From positions 1 through 10,030 of the forward strand of contig JAURXG010000426.1 of NCBI GenBank assembly GCA_030654555.1: a stretch of 10,030 nucleotides of DNA, read 5' to 3'. This document shows positions 1 through 5,929 of this stretch, piece by piece. The position numbers and the translations under genes are program-made. This DNA is from Aquabacterium sp. GTDB taxonomy: Bacteria > Pseudomonadota > Gammaproteobacteria > Burkholderiales > Burkholderiaceae_C. The notes beneath the pieces are model-generated. The model saw only the letters and a program-made list of their open reading frames with translations, was not told the origin of the DNA and ran no database searches. Each line of letters begins with the position of its first letter. Position 1 is the stretch's first letter.

Positions 1-575
1 GGATCGAGCAATGCCAGGTCGTCCAGCGAGGTCTGGGTGGCGAAGGCATGGAAGCTGTCGAAACCCAGCCCCAGGTTGGGCGCGTCGGCGCGGCAGATCA
101 CGTCCCAGGCGGTGGTGTACTCGTTGATGGTGCGGCCCCAGCTGAGACCCTCGTAGGCCACCTTGATGCCCAGCGGCACGGCCAGCATCGCCAGCTTGCG
201 CAGGTCACGCGCGATGGCGTCGAGGTCCTGCGTGGCGTGCTGGCTGGTGCTGCTGCAAGCCAGCAGCACCGGCGCGCCGAGTGCATGCGCCATCTCCAGC
301 ATGGCCTTGGCCATGTCGACCTTGTAGTTGTGCAGGTGGCCCGACAGGCCTTCGAAATCACGCAGCACCTGGAAGCCGGTGACACGCAGGCCGCTGGCCT
401 TGACGGCACGCACCGCGGCGTCCACCCCGCCGTCGTGGCCGACGATGTCGTTGGCCTTGAGCATCACCTGGCTGAAGCCGGCCTCGCGCATGGCCTGAAG
501 CTTGTTCTCCAGCGACCCCGCGAGCGAGATCGTGTCCATGCCGAAGTCGTCGAAGTTGCCCGTGCGCTGTGTCAT
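1..575 (-). CDS. 3-dehydroshikimate dehydratase-like TIM-barrel protein (sugar phosphate isomerase/epimerase superfamily), 3' end cut by the window
   Basis: The first 191 residues of a xylose-isomerase-like TIM-barrel protein are visible; the C-terminal part lies outside the window. The start at 575 is supported by a GAGGGG ribosome site five bases upstream. The opening ISLAGSLENKL, the RDFEGL segment at 72-77, CSSTS at 107-111, YEGLSWGR at 141-148 and GFDSFHAF at 171-178 are the pattern I know from the N-terminal domain of QuiC-type 3-dehydroshikimate dehydratases. E142, D173 and H176 fall at metal/active-site positions of that family, with the same 31- and 3-residue spacing I remember for Pseudomonas putida QuiC1. 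The expected reaction is dehydration of 3-dehydroshikimate to protocatechuate in the cytosol. The remaining ligands (Gln and Glu in QuiC1) would be off the edge. The adjacent dehydrogenase and HPPD-like genes support this job. A generic sugar-phosphate isomerase annotation remains possible. Confidence 0.85.
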   Translation of the reverse strand, partial: MTQRTGNFDDFGMDTISLAGSLENKLQAMREAGFSQVMLKANDIVGHDGGVDAAVRAVKASGLRVTGFQVLRDFEGLSGHLHNYKVDMAKAMLEMAHALGAPVLLACSSTSQHATQDLDAIARDLRKLAMLAVPLGIKVAYEGLSWGRTINEYTTAWDVICRADAPNLGLGFDSFHAFATQTSLDDLALLD

Positions 576-601
576 TGGAGCCCCTCGTTCGACGGGTACG
601 T

Positions 602-701
602 CGGCCGGTCCCCCGAGGGGGCGAGCGGGGACGAGTGCCGCCCAGTGGGCGGCACTCGCCAGCGAGCGGCCGGCTTGGGAGCGGCCCGGCGCTCGGCCCG
701 C
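602..701. repeat. GC-rich interspersed repeat, copy A (intergenic, with hairpin)
   Basis: This lies in the 155-bp gap between the HPPD-like and TIM-barrel genes. Two blocks match copy B at 2532-2590: 602-619 agrees with 2532-2549 at 17 of 18 bases, and 668-701 agrees with 2557-2590 at 32 of 34. The 48 bases between the blocks in copy A include a perfect hairpin, whereas copy B has only 7 bases there. Both copies have the same orientation. The element has no recognisable transposase and looks like a small non-autonomous or REP-like repeat. Its effect on the operon transcript is unknown. Confidence 0.7.
632..658. other. perfect 12-bp inverted repeat (hairpin) inside repeat copy A
   Basis: The left arm CGAGTGCCGCCC (632-643) and right arm GGGCGGCACTCG (647-658) pair perfectly around the 3-base loop AGT. 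The hairpin sits 57 bp upstream of the TIM-barrel start in the direction of transcription. No T-run follows on either strand, so it does not look like a standard intrinsic terminator. It could act as an mRNA stabiliser, a processing site, or simply be the palindromic core of the repeat. Confidence 0.75.
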
Positions 702-730
702 TCGGCTTCGATCACGTGAGCATGCATGAC

Positions 731-1627
731 TCAGCCCTCGTCGTGCACCAGCTCGAACATCACGCCACCCAGCCAGCTGGTGGTCAGCGCGCCGCGCTGC
801 TCGGTGTGCAGGTCGCTGGCCTCGACGAACTCGACACCGCGCGCGCGCAGCGCGGCCACCGCCGCCGGCACGTCGGGCGCGCCCAGGCCCATGCGCTGCA
901 GGCTCTCTTCGCCGGCACGTTCCAGATCCGCGTCGACGATGCCCGGCTCGGGCTCGATCAGCTGCAGGTAGAAGCTGCGGCAGGGGCTGCGCAGGATGCG
1001 GCCCTTGGGCAGGATGCCGAAGCGCTGCGCGTCGGGCAGTTCGTCGAAGTTGAACAGCTCGCGGTAGAACTCGGTCCAGTCGTCCATGCGATCGGTGCCG
1101 ATGTACTGCACGATGCCGAACCAGTGCAGCCCGGCGATGGCCGGCGGCCTGGGGTCGACGGTGGGGATGGGCACGAAGTCGACGTCCCAGATCGAGAAGT
1201 CCTGCCAGCGGTCGACGAAGTAGAGGCGGCTGGCGCCCACGCCGTGGATCGCCGGGATGTTCAGCTCCATCACCTCGACCTGCGTGGGCACGGCCCAGGC
1301 GCCTCGATCCAGGGCGCGCCGGTAGGCCGCGGCCGCGTCGCGCACGCGCAGCGCCACCGCGGTGATCACCGGGGTCTCGGTGGGTGCGCGGTTGTTGGGC
1401 CGGTCACCGACATGGGCGTTGATCACCACGTTCATGCCGCCCTGGCGGTACAGCAGCACCTCGCGCGAGCGGTGCCGCGCCACGGGCCGGAAGCCCATCA
1501 TCTCGAGCACCTGGCCCAGCGCTTGCGGCCGGCTGGTGGCGTATTCGATGAACTCGATGCCGTGCAACCCCAGCGGGTTGGGCACGGTGCCGAGGGCTTC
1601 GCGGTCGCGGGGGGTGTCGGTGTCCAT
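731..1627 (-). CDS. 4-hydroxyphenylpyruvate dioxygenase-like protein (VOC fold), stand-alone counterpart of the QuiC C-terminal domain
   Basis: This 298-residue protein has two vicinal-oxygen-chelate modules, roughly residues 19-150 and 163-298. It begins NPLGLHGIEFIEYAT, as HPPD-like domains do. GLHWFGIVQYIG at 166-177 carries H168, the first metal-ligand position of HPPD, and GGVMFELV at 287-294 carries E292, the third. The middle ligand lies in a QH motif in true HPPD; here the aligned segment SLQRMGL (242-248) has R245, so the 2-His-1-Glu triad is incomplete and tyrosine-catabolic dioxygenase activity is doubtful. In QuiC enzymes this type of domain is fused behind the dehydratase barrel. 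Here it is a separate gene, 25 bp after the dehydrogenase and upstream of the barrel gene. The start at 1627 is the first ATG giving the family N-terminus; the ribosome site is weak. A role as partner or activator of the dehydratase is inference. Confidence 0.85.
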   Translation of the reverse strand: MDTDTPRDREALGTVPNPLGLHGIEFIEYATSRPQALGQVLEMMGFRPVARHRSREVLLYRQGGMNVVINAHVGDRPNNRAPTETPVITAVALRVRDAAAAYRRALDRGAWAVPTQVEVMELNIPAIHGVGASRLYFVDRWQDFSIWDVDFVPIPTVDPRPPAIAGLHWFGIVQYIGTDRMDDWTEFYRELFNFDELPDAQRFGILPKGRILRSPCRSFYLQLIEPEPGIVDADLERAGEESLQRMGLGAPDVPAAVAALRARGVEFVEASDLHTEQRGALTTSWLGGVMFELVHDEG

Positions 1628-1652
1628 CGTAGAAGTCCGGGTGGATTGCTGC

Positions 1653-2618
1653 TCAGTCGGCCGAACGCTCGGCCACCATGCGCAGGAAGTGCGCCCGCAC
1701 GCGGGCCGCGTCGGCGCGCCGGCCGGTGAACAGCTCGAAGGCGCCCACCGCCTGGCCCACGGCCATGCCACCCCCGTCGGACACCGGGCAACCCAGCGCG
1801 CGCGCCGCCTTCAGCAGCGCGGTCTCGAGCGGAAAGTACACCACCTCGGCCACCCACAGATCGGGCCGCAGCAGCGCCGCATCCAGCGGCAGGCCCGGCA
1901 GCTTGACCATACCGGTGGGCGTGGCGTGGATCAGGCCGGTGGCGCCGGGCAGCACCGCGGCGGCCTCGGTGCCGGCGCTGACGCGGCCTTCGCCGTACAG
2001 CGCATTCAGGTTGTCGGCCAGCGCCTGGGCGCGCTGCGGGTCGGTGTCGACCAGCATCAGCCGCGCCGCGCCCAGCCGCAGCACCGCATGCGCGATCGCC
2101 GAGCCGGCGCCGCCGGTGCCCAGCAGCACCACCCGCGACAGGTCGGCATCAGGCAGCGCCCGGGTGAAGCCCCAGGCCCAGCCCGAGCCGTCGGTGTTGT
2201 GGCCGATGGCGCGGCCGCCCTCGAACACCACGGTGTTGACCGCGCCCATCGCCCGTGCTTCGTCGGACAAGCCATCGAGCAACGGGATCACCGCCTGCTT
2301 GCAGGGGTAGGTGATGTTGAGGCCGGCATAACCCATGATGCGGGCGGCCTGCAACAGCGTGGGCAGGGCCTCGGCGCCGACACCGGCGCGGTCGAGGTCG
2401 ATGAGCTGGTAGTGCGCGCGCAGGCCCTGGGCCGCGGCCTCCTGCTCCTGCATCGCCGGGGTCAGCGACTGCTGGATGCCGGAGCCGATCAGGCCCAAGA
2501 GCAGTTTGGGCCGCTCGTCCGCCGCGCACGCCGGCCGCTCCCCCGAGGGCATGGCGGGCCGGCTCGGGACCGGCCCGGCGCTCGGCCCGCCCACGCTGAT
2601 GGAGGTCGGTTGGTCCAT
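1653..2618 (-). CDS. NAD-type quinate/shikimate dehydrogenase (AroE/YdiB/QsuD family), catabolic
   Basis: This 321-residue enzyme should interconvert shikimate (and perhaps quinate) with the 3-dehydro compounds. The substrate domain shows SGIQQSLTP (46-54), NITYPCK with catalytic K107, and GHNTDGSG with catalytic D143. The nucleotide loop is GTGGAGSA (167-174). Strand β2 ends LVDTDPQRAQALAD (189-202) with D191, where NADP-dependent biosynthetic AroE has a basic NR(T/S) motif. An acidic residue here favours NAD, as in Corynebacterium quinate/shikimate dehydrogenase, which argues for catabolism. DGGGMAVGQAVGAFELFTG (281-299) is the conserved C-terminal substrate loop. The ATG at 2618 is 7 bp after the dctP stop, with no clear ribosome site, so translational coupling is likely; GTG at 2621 and ATG at 2552 are alternatives. 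The family core begins near residue 38, and residues 10-29 are encoded by an interspersed repeat. Confidence 0.9.
   Translation of the reverse strand: MDQPTSISVGGPSAGPVPSRPAMPSGERPACAADERPKLLLGLIGSGIQQSLTPAMQEQEAAAQGLRAHYQLIDLDRAGVGAEALPTLLQAARIMGYAGLNITYPCKQAVIPLLDGLSDEARAMGAVNTVVFEGGRAIGHNTDGSGWAWGFTRALPDADLSRVVLLGTGGAGSAIAHAVLRLGAARLMLVDTDPQRAQALADNLNALYGEGRVSAGTEAAAVLPGATGLIHATPTGMVKLPGLPLDAALLRPDLWVAEVVYFPLETALLKAARALGCPVSDGGGMAVGQAVGAFELFTGRRADAARVRAHFLRMVAERSAD
2532..2590. repeat. GC-rich interspersed repeat, copy B, inside the 5' end of the dehydrogenase gene
   Basis: This is the second copy of the element at 602-701, in the same orientation and with only 7 bases between its two conserved blocks. 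It contains an 8-bp inverted repeat (2555-2562 pairing with 2570-2577, 7-base loop). If translation starts at 2618 or 2621 it is read through in frame and encodes residues 10-29, which are rich in Pro, Gly and Ser and absent from the usual family N-terminus. It could instead be an untranslated insert if a later start is used. Confidence 0.65.
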
Positions 2619-2625
2619 CACCGAA

Positions 2626-3630
2626 TCACTTGCGGATCTTGGCCAGCTCGGCCTGCAGTTCCTTGACGGTCTCGGCGATCGCCGCACAATGCTTGTCGAT
2701 CAACGGCTTGAGCTTGTCGCGCAGCTTGGCCTGCTCGGCGGCCGACAGCTCGGTCACCTGCATGCCGGCCTTCTTCAGCGCGTCCAGCGTGGTGGCCGAC
2801 GCATCGCGCGAGGCCTGGCGCTGGAACTTGCTGGCCTCGGTGGCGCTGTCCTGCAACACCTTGCGCTGCTCGGGGGTCAACGTGTCCCAGACCTTCTTGC
2901 TGAAGATGATCGACTGCGGGTTGTACTGGTGGTTGGTCAGCGCCAGGTGCTTCTGCACCTCGGCGAACTTGTTGGCCAGGATCACGTTGAGCGGGTTCTC
3001 CTGCCCGTCGATGGCCTTCTGCTCCAGCGCGGCATACACCTCGGGGAAGGCCAGCGGCGTCGGGTTGGCGCCCAGCGCCTTGACCCAGTCGACGTTGATC
3101 GCGTTGGGGATCACACGCAGCTTGAGGCCGGCGATGTCGTCCACCGTGTTGATCGCCTTCTTGCTGTTGGTGATGTTGCGAAAGCCCAGCTCGGTGTAGG
3201 CCAGGCCGATGATGCCCTTGTCGGCCAGCTTGGCATGCAGCTTCTGGCCGAAGGGGCCGTCGACCACCGCGTCGGCTTCCTTGCCGTTGGCGAACATGAA
3301 CGGGAAGTCGAAGACCTCGAAGTCCTTGACCTGCGAGGCCAGGATGCCCGAGTTCAGCATCACCAGCTCGATGGTGCCGCCCTGCAGCGCCGAGACGTTG
3401 GCCGCATCACCGCCCAGCGTGCCGCCGGCGAAGACGTTGACCTTCAACTTGCCGCCCGACTTGGCGGCCACCAGTTCGGCGAACTTGGTGGCGCCCAGTT
3501 CCAGCGGGTGGCCCTTGGGGTTCTGCAGCGCGAACTTGAAACTGCGCTCCTGGGCCAGGGCCAGGCCGCTGGCGGCCAGCGTGGCGATGGTGACGGCGGC
3601 CATCACGGCGCGGCGGGTGAAACGGTTCAT
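2626..3630 (-). CDS. dctP: TRAP transporter periplasmic solute-binding protein, DctP family
   Basis: This 334-residue exported protein captures an organic acid in the periplasm and hands it to the membrane subunits. Residues 1-26 form a signal peptide (basic NRFTRR, hydrophobic core, ALA|Q cleavage). The mature part shows the DctP pattern: AGGTLGGDAANVSALQGGTIEL (68-89, in part), DFPFMF (108-113), LGFRNITN with R151, and LKLRVIPN with R172, the arginine that usually salt-bridges the substrate carboxylate. PLAFPEVYAALEQKAIDGQENP (192-213, in part) is the dimer and binding signature. The start at 3630 has a strong GAGGAG site six bases upstream. It lies 56 bp after dctM and 7 bp before the dehydrogenase. 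Quinate, shikimate or dehydroshikimate is the substrate inferred from neighbours; the sequence alone does not decide it. Confidence 0.95.
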   Translation of the reverse strand: MNRFTRRAVMAAVTIATLAASGLALAQERSFKFALQNPKGHPLELGATKFAELVAAKSGGKLKVNVFAGGTLGGDAANVSALQGGTIELVMLNSGILASQVKDFEVFDFPFMFANGKEADAVVDGPFGQKLHAKLADKGIIGLAYTELGFRNITNSKKAINTVDDIAGLKLRVIPNAINVDWVKALGANPTPLAFPEVYAALEQKAIDGQENPLNVILANKFAEVQKHLALTNHQYNPQSIIFSKKVWDTLTPEQRKVLQDSATEASKFQRQASRDASATTLDALKKAGMQVTELSAAEQAKLRDKLKPLIDKHCAAIAETVKELQAELAKIRK

Positions 3631-3686
3631 GCTTGTCTCCTCTTCGGGGTACGGGTGGCGGTGGAAAAACAGGCGTGGGGTCACGC

Positions 3687-4967
3687 TCAGCCGGCGAACC
3701 AGCGCGCGGGGACCATGACCAAGGCGGGGAAGAACACCATCAGGAACATCACGATGAACTGGGCGGTCATGAAGGGCAGCACGCCGCGGGTGACCTCGTC
3801 CATCTTCATCTTGCCCACGCCGGCGACGACGTTGAGCACGGTGCCCACCGGCGGGGTGATCAGGCCGATGGCGTTGTTCATGATGAACAGCACGCCGAAG
3901 TACACCGGGTCGATGCCCGCGGCCCTGACCACCGGCATCAGCACCGGCGTGAGGATCAGGATGGTGGGCGTCATGTCCATGGCCGTGCCCACGGCCATCA
4001 CCAGCACCATGATGGCCAGCAGCAGCAGGGTCTGGTTGCCCATCAGCGGCTCGAGCAGGCTGATCATCTTGGCGGGGATGTCGGCCACCGTGATGAGCCA
4101 GGCGCTGACCATCGCCGCGGCCACCAGGAACATGATCACCGCGGTGGTCTTGGCCGCGCTGACGAAGACCTCGGGCAGGCGGCTCCACTTCAGCTCGCGG
4201 TAGACCAGGGTGGAGACCAGCAATGCGTAGACGGCGGCCACCACGGCGGCCTCGGTGGGCGTGAAGACGCCGAACTTCAGGCCCACGACCACGATCACCG
4301 GCAGGCCCAGCGCCCAGGTGGAGTCTTTGAGCGCCTGCAGCCGCGCGGCGGTGCTGGCCTTGGCCGGCGGCGTGATGTTCTCGCGCTTGGAGACGAAGTA
4401 CCAGGCCACCGCGATGCTCACGCCCATCAGCAGCCCGGGCACGATGCCGGCCAGGAACAGCTTGCCGATGGACACGTTGGCGGCCACGCCGAAGATCACG
4501 AAGCCGATCGACGGCGGGATGACCGGCGCGATGATGCCGGCCGAGGCGATCAGGCCGCCGGCGCTGGCCTTGTCGTGGCCGGCGCGCACCATCATCGGCA
4601 GCAGCAGCGAGGCCAGTGCGGCGGTGTCGGCCACCGCCGAGCCCGACAGCGCGGCCAGCATGCAGGCCGCGACGATGGCCACGAAGCCCAGGCCGCCGCG
4701 GTAGTGGCCCACCAGCGTGAGCGCCAGGTTGACGATGCGCCGCGACAGGCCGCCCACGTTCATGATCTCGCCGGCGAGCATGAAGAAGGGCACGGCCAGC
4801 AGCGGAAAGCTGTCGGCGCCGTTGATCACGTTCTGCGCCAGGATCTGGGCGTCGAACAGGTCGAGGTGCCACATCAGCGCCACGCCCGACAGCAGCAGCG
4901 AGTAGGCGATGGGGATGCCGATGGCCATGGCAGCCAGCAGCGAGGCGAGGAAGATGAAGACGGTCAT
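3687..4967 (-). CDS. dctM: TRAP transporter large permease subunit, DctM family
   Basis: This 426-residue inner-membrane protein is the ion-coupled transport subunit of the TRAP system, at the usual length for DctM. It has hydrophobic helices throughout. The conserved motifs are VPFFMLAGEIM (59-69), SGSAVADTAAL (108-118), IIAPVIPPSIG (145-155), MDMTPTILILTPVLMP (330-345) and IGLITPPVG (367-375). The two PP-containing hairpins and the internal pseudo-repeat are typical of the elevator-type family. The ATG at 4967 is 15 bp after the dctQ stop with a weak G-rich ribosome site, so the two membrane subunits are co-translated. It should work with DctQ and the DctP protein encoded just downstream. 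Confidence 0.96.
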   Translation of the reverse strand: MTVFIFLASLLAAMAIGIPIAYSLLLSGVALMWHLDLFDAQILAQNVINGADSFPLLAVPFFMLAGEIMNVGGLSRRIVNLALTLVGHYRGGLGFVAIVAACMLAALSGSAVADTAALASLLLPMMVRAGHDKASAGGLIASAGIIAPVIPPSIGFVIFGVAANVSIGKLFLAGIVPGLLMGVSIAVAWYFVSKRENITPPAKASTAARLQALKDSTWALGLPVIVVVGLKFGVFTPTEAAVVAAVYALLVSTLVYRELKWSRLPEVFVSAAKTTAVIMFLVAAAMVSAWLITVADIPAKMISLLEPLMGNQTLLLLAIMVLVMAVGTAMDMTPTILILTPVLMPVVRAAGIDPVYFGVLFIMNNAIGLITPPVGTVLNVVAGVGKMKMDEVTRGVLPFMTAQFIVMFLMVFFPALVMVPARWFAG

Positions 4968-4982
4968 GGTGGTGGGCCCCGG

Positions 4983-5540
4983 TCACTTCTTGTAGGTGCC
5001 GCTGCGGTCCAGGTGCAGGGCTTCGACCTGCGCGAGGTCTTCGCTTTCCTGCACCATCACCAGCTCGTCGTCGCGCAGCTGGCCGCTGAGGGTGCGCCAG
5101 ATCTCGCGCAGCAGCAGCACGCCGGCGGAGACGGCGAAGACGATGCCCGAGGCGTAGAAGATGGCCACCGACAGGCCCGAGACCGGGGCCTCGACGTCCC
5201 AGTTGATGCGCGCCTGCGCGAGGCTGCCGGAGAACAGCAGCCAGGTGGCCCACAGCATCAGCGCCTGGCCCAGCACCAGGCAGGCGCGCTTGCCGGTGGT
5301 GCCCAGGCGCGAGACCAGCATGTCGGTACCCAGGTGGCCGTGCTCCTTGAGCGCGACCACGGCGCCCAGAAAGGTCATCCACACGAACAGCCAGCGCGAC
5401 AGCTCCTCGGACACCGTGATGCCCGAGTTGGCCACGTAGCGCAGCACCACGTTGCCGAACACCAGCAGCACCATCAGCGCCAGCAGCAGCGCGATCAGCC
5501 ATTCGAGTGCCCGGCAGTAGCGGTCGATCCAGGTGGTCAT
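4983..5540 (-). CDS. dctQ: TRAP transporter small permease subunit, DctQ family
   Basis: This 185-residue inner-membrane protein has four predicted helices at roughly 13-35, 49-65, 87-108 and 125-147. The DctQ signature ISEELSRWLFVWM-type motif appears as VSEELSRWLFVWMTFLGA (43-60), followed by the charged loop KEHGHLGTDML (65-75). The polar C-terminal tail (150-185) is longer than the minimum for the family. The start at 5540 has a GGAG ribosome site at normal spacing and is the first gene of the run, so the operon promoter should lie in the spacer beyond 5541. DctQ scaffolds DctM in the membrane. Confidence 0.93.
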   Translation of the reverse strand: MTTWIDRYCRALEWLIALLLALMVLLVFGNVVLRYVANSGITVSEELSRWLFVWMTFLGAVVALKEHGHLGTDMLVSRLGTTGKRACLVLGQALMLWATWLLFSGSLAQARINWDVEAPVSGLSVAIFYASGIVFAVSAGVLLLREIWRTLSGQLRDDELVMVQESEDLAQVEALHLDRSGTYKK

Positions 5541-5929
5541 GCAGGTCTCCGGCGGCTGTCTTGGCAGCGGCGTGGGGTGAATAATGTACGAACTAGTTAG
5601 TTTTTAGTATGGGGAAAACCCGCAACGTCGCTGGCGGTGGCCACGTGGAATTGCCGAGTACCGGCGCCGTCTGCAGGTCGCTGGCGGCTCGTTGTTGACG
5701 TTCCTGGTGGTTGGCGGTCAGCCGACTTTCGATGGCCGACGCGAGAGCACCGGGCTGGGTTGGCCTGTTCCGCTCAGGTAAAGGAGGAGGGCCGAAGGCC
5801 CGGGGGACACGGAGTCAGCCGGTCACCCGGTGGCCTCGGCTTCGCGCTGACATCGGAATGCTGAACGACCGGTCTGCAGGCATCACAAGCGGCAGCAACG
5901 CGCCGCAAGCGGCCCGCCGCGACACCCAT
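5541..5929. other. 389-bp spacer between the TetR gene and dctQ
   Basis: No convincing gene is seen here on either strand. The part nearest dctQ (5541-5618) holds the leader and AT-rich promoter/operator described separately. An 11-bp direct repeat, GTCGCTGGCGG, occurs at 5627-5637 and 5677-5687. Further on, a small GC palindrome, GGGCC-GAA-GGCCC (5789-5801), lies in a stretch resembling the short intergenic repeats often seen in Burkholderiales genomes, and GTCAGC (5814-5819) pairs with GCTGAC (5846-5851). None of these has a T-run, so no clear terminator for the TetR gene is visible. Confidence 0.6.
5581..5618 (-). promoter_or_regulatory. AT-rich promoter/operator island upstream of dctQ
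   Basis: Only 11 of 38 bases are G or C, in sharp contrast to the surrounding DNA. It contains the near-palindrome ACGAACTAGTTAGT (5588-5601; 6 of 7 base pairs symmetric, centred on AACTAGTT), of the size bound by TetR/AcrR-family dimers. On the minus strand TACATT (5588-5583) or CATTAT (5586-5581) could be a -10 element, which would place the palindrome between -35 and -10; no good -35 hexamer is evident. The TetR gene upstream is the natural candidate to bind here. Confidence 0.5.

Noticed and set aside
632..658. Perfect hairpin considered as an intrinsic terminator ending the operon after the HPPD-like gene
   Set aside because: There is no T-run, and the TIM-barrel gene just downstream belongs functionally to the same operon; it is treated as part of a repeat.
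731..1627. Annotation as a true 4-hydroxyphenylpyruvate dioxygenase of tyrosine catabolism
   Set aside because: The protein is shorter than typical HPPD, lacks the second metal His, and sits in a quinate/shikimate context with no tyrosine or homogentisate genes nearby.
1628..1771. Longer start for the HPPD-like gene (48 extra residues)
   Set aside because: The extra part overlaps the dehydrogenase in another frame and reads as Trp/Ser/Arg-rich nonsense; the family N-terminus begins just after ATG 1627.
2476..4203. A 575-codon plus-strand open frame opposite dctP and the dehydrogenase start
   Set aside because: It has no family resemblance and is the antisense shadow of dctP, which has a signal peptide, ribosome site and conserved motifs.
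3631..5502. In-frame upstream extension of dctP, giving a 958-residue protein
   Set aside because: The extension is an Arg/Gly-rich out-of-frame reading of dctM and dctQ. The real start at 3630 has GAGGAG and a signal peptide.
3633..5600. A 655-codon open frame on the plus strand opposite dctM/dctQ
   Set aside because: It is His/Gln/Gly/Arg-rich low-complexity translation antisense to clear TRAP permease genes; long stop-free antisense frames are expected at this GC content.
5789..5801. GGGCC-GAA-GGCCC hairpin considered as a terminator
   Set aside because: The stem is only 5 bp and no T-run follows on either strand; it is more likely part of an intergenic repeat.
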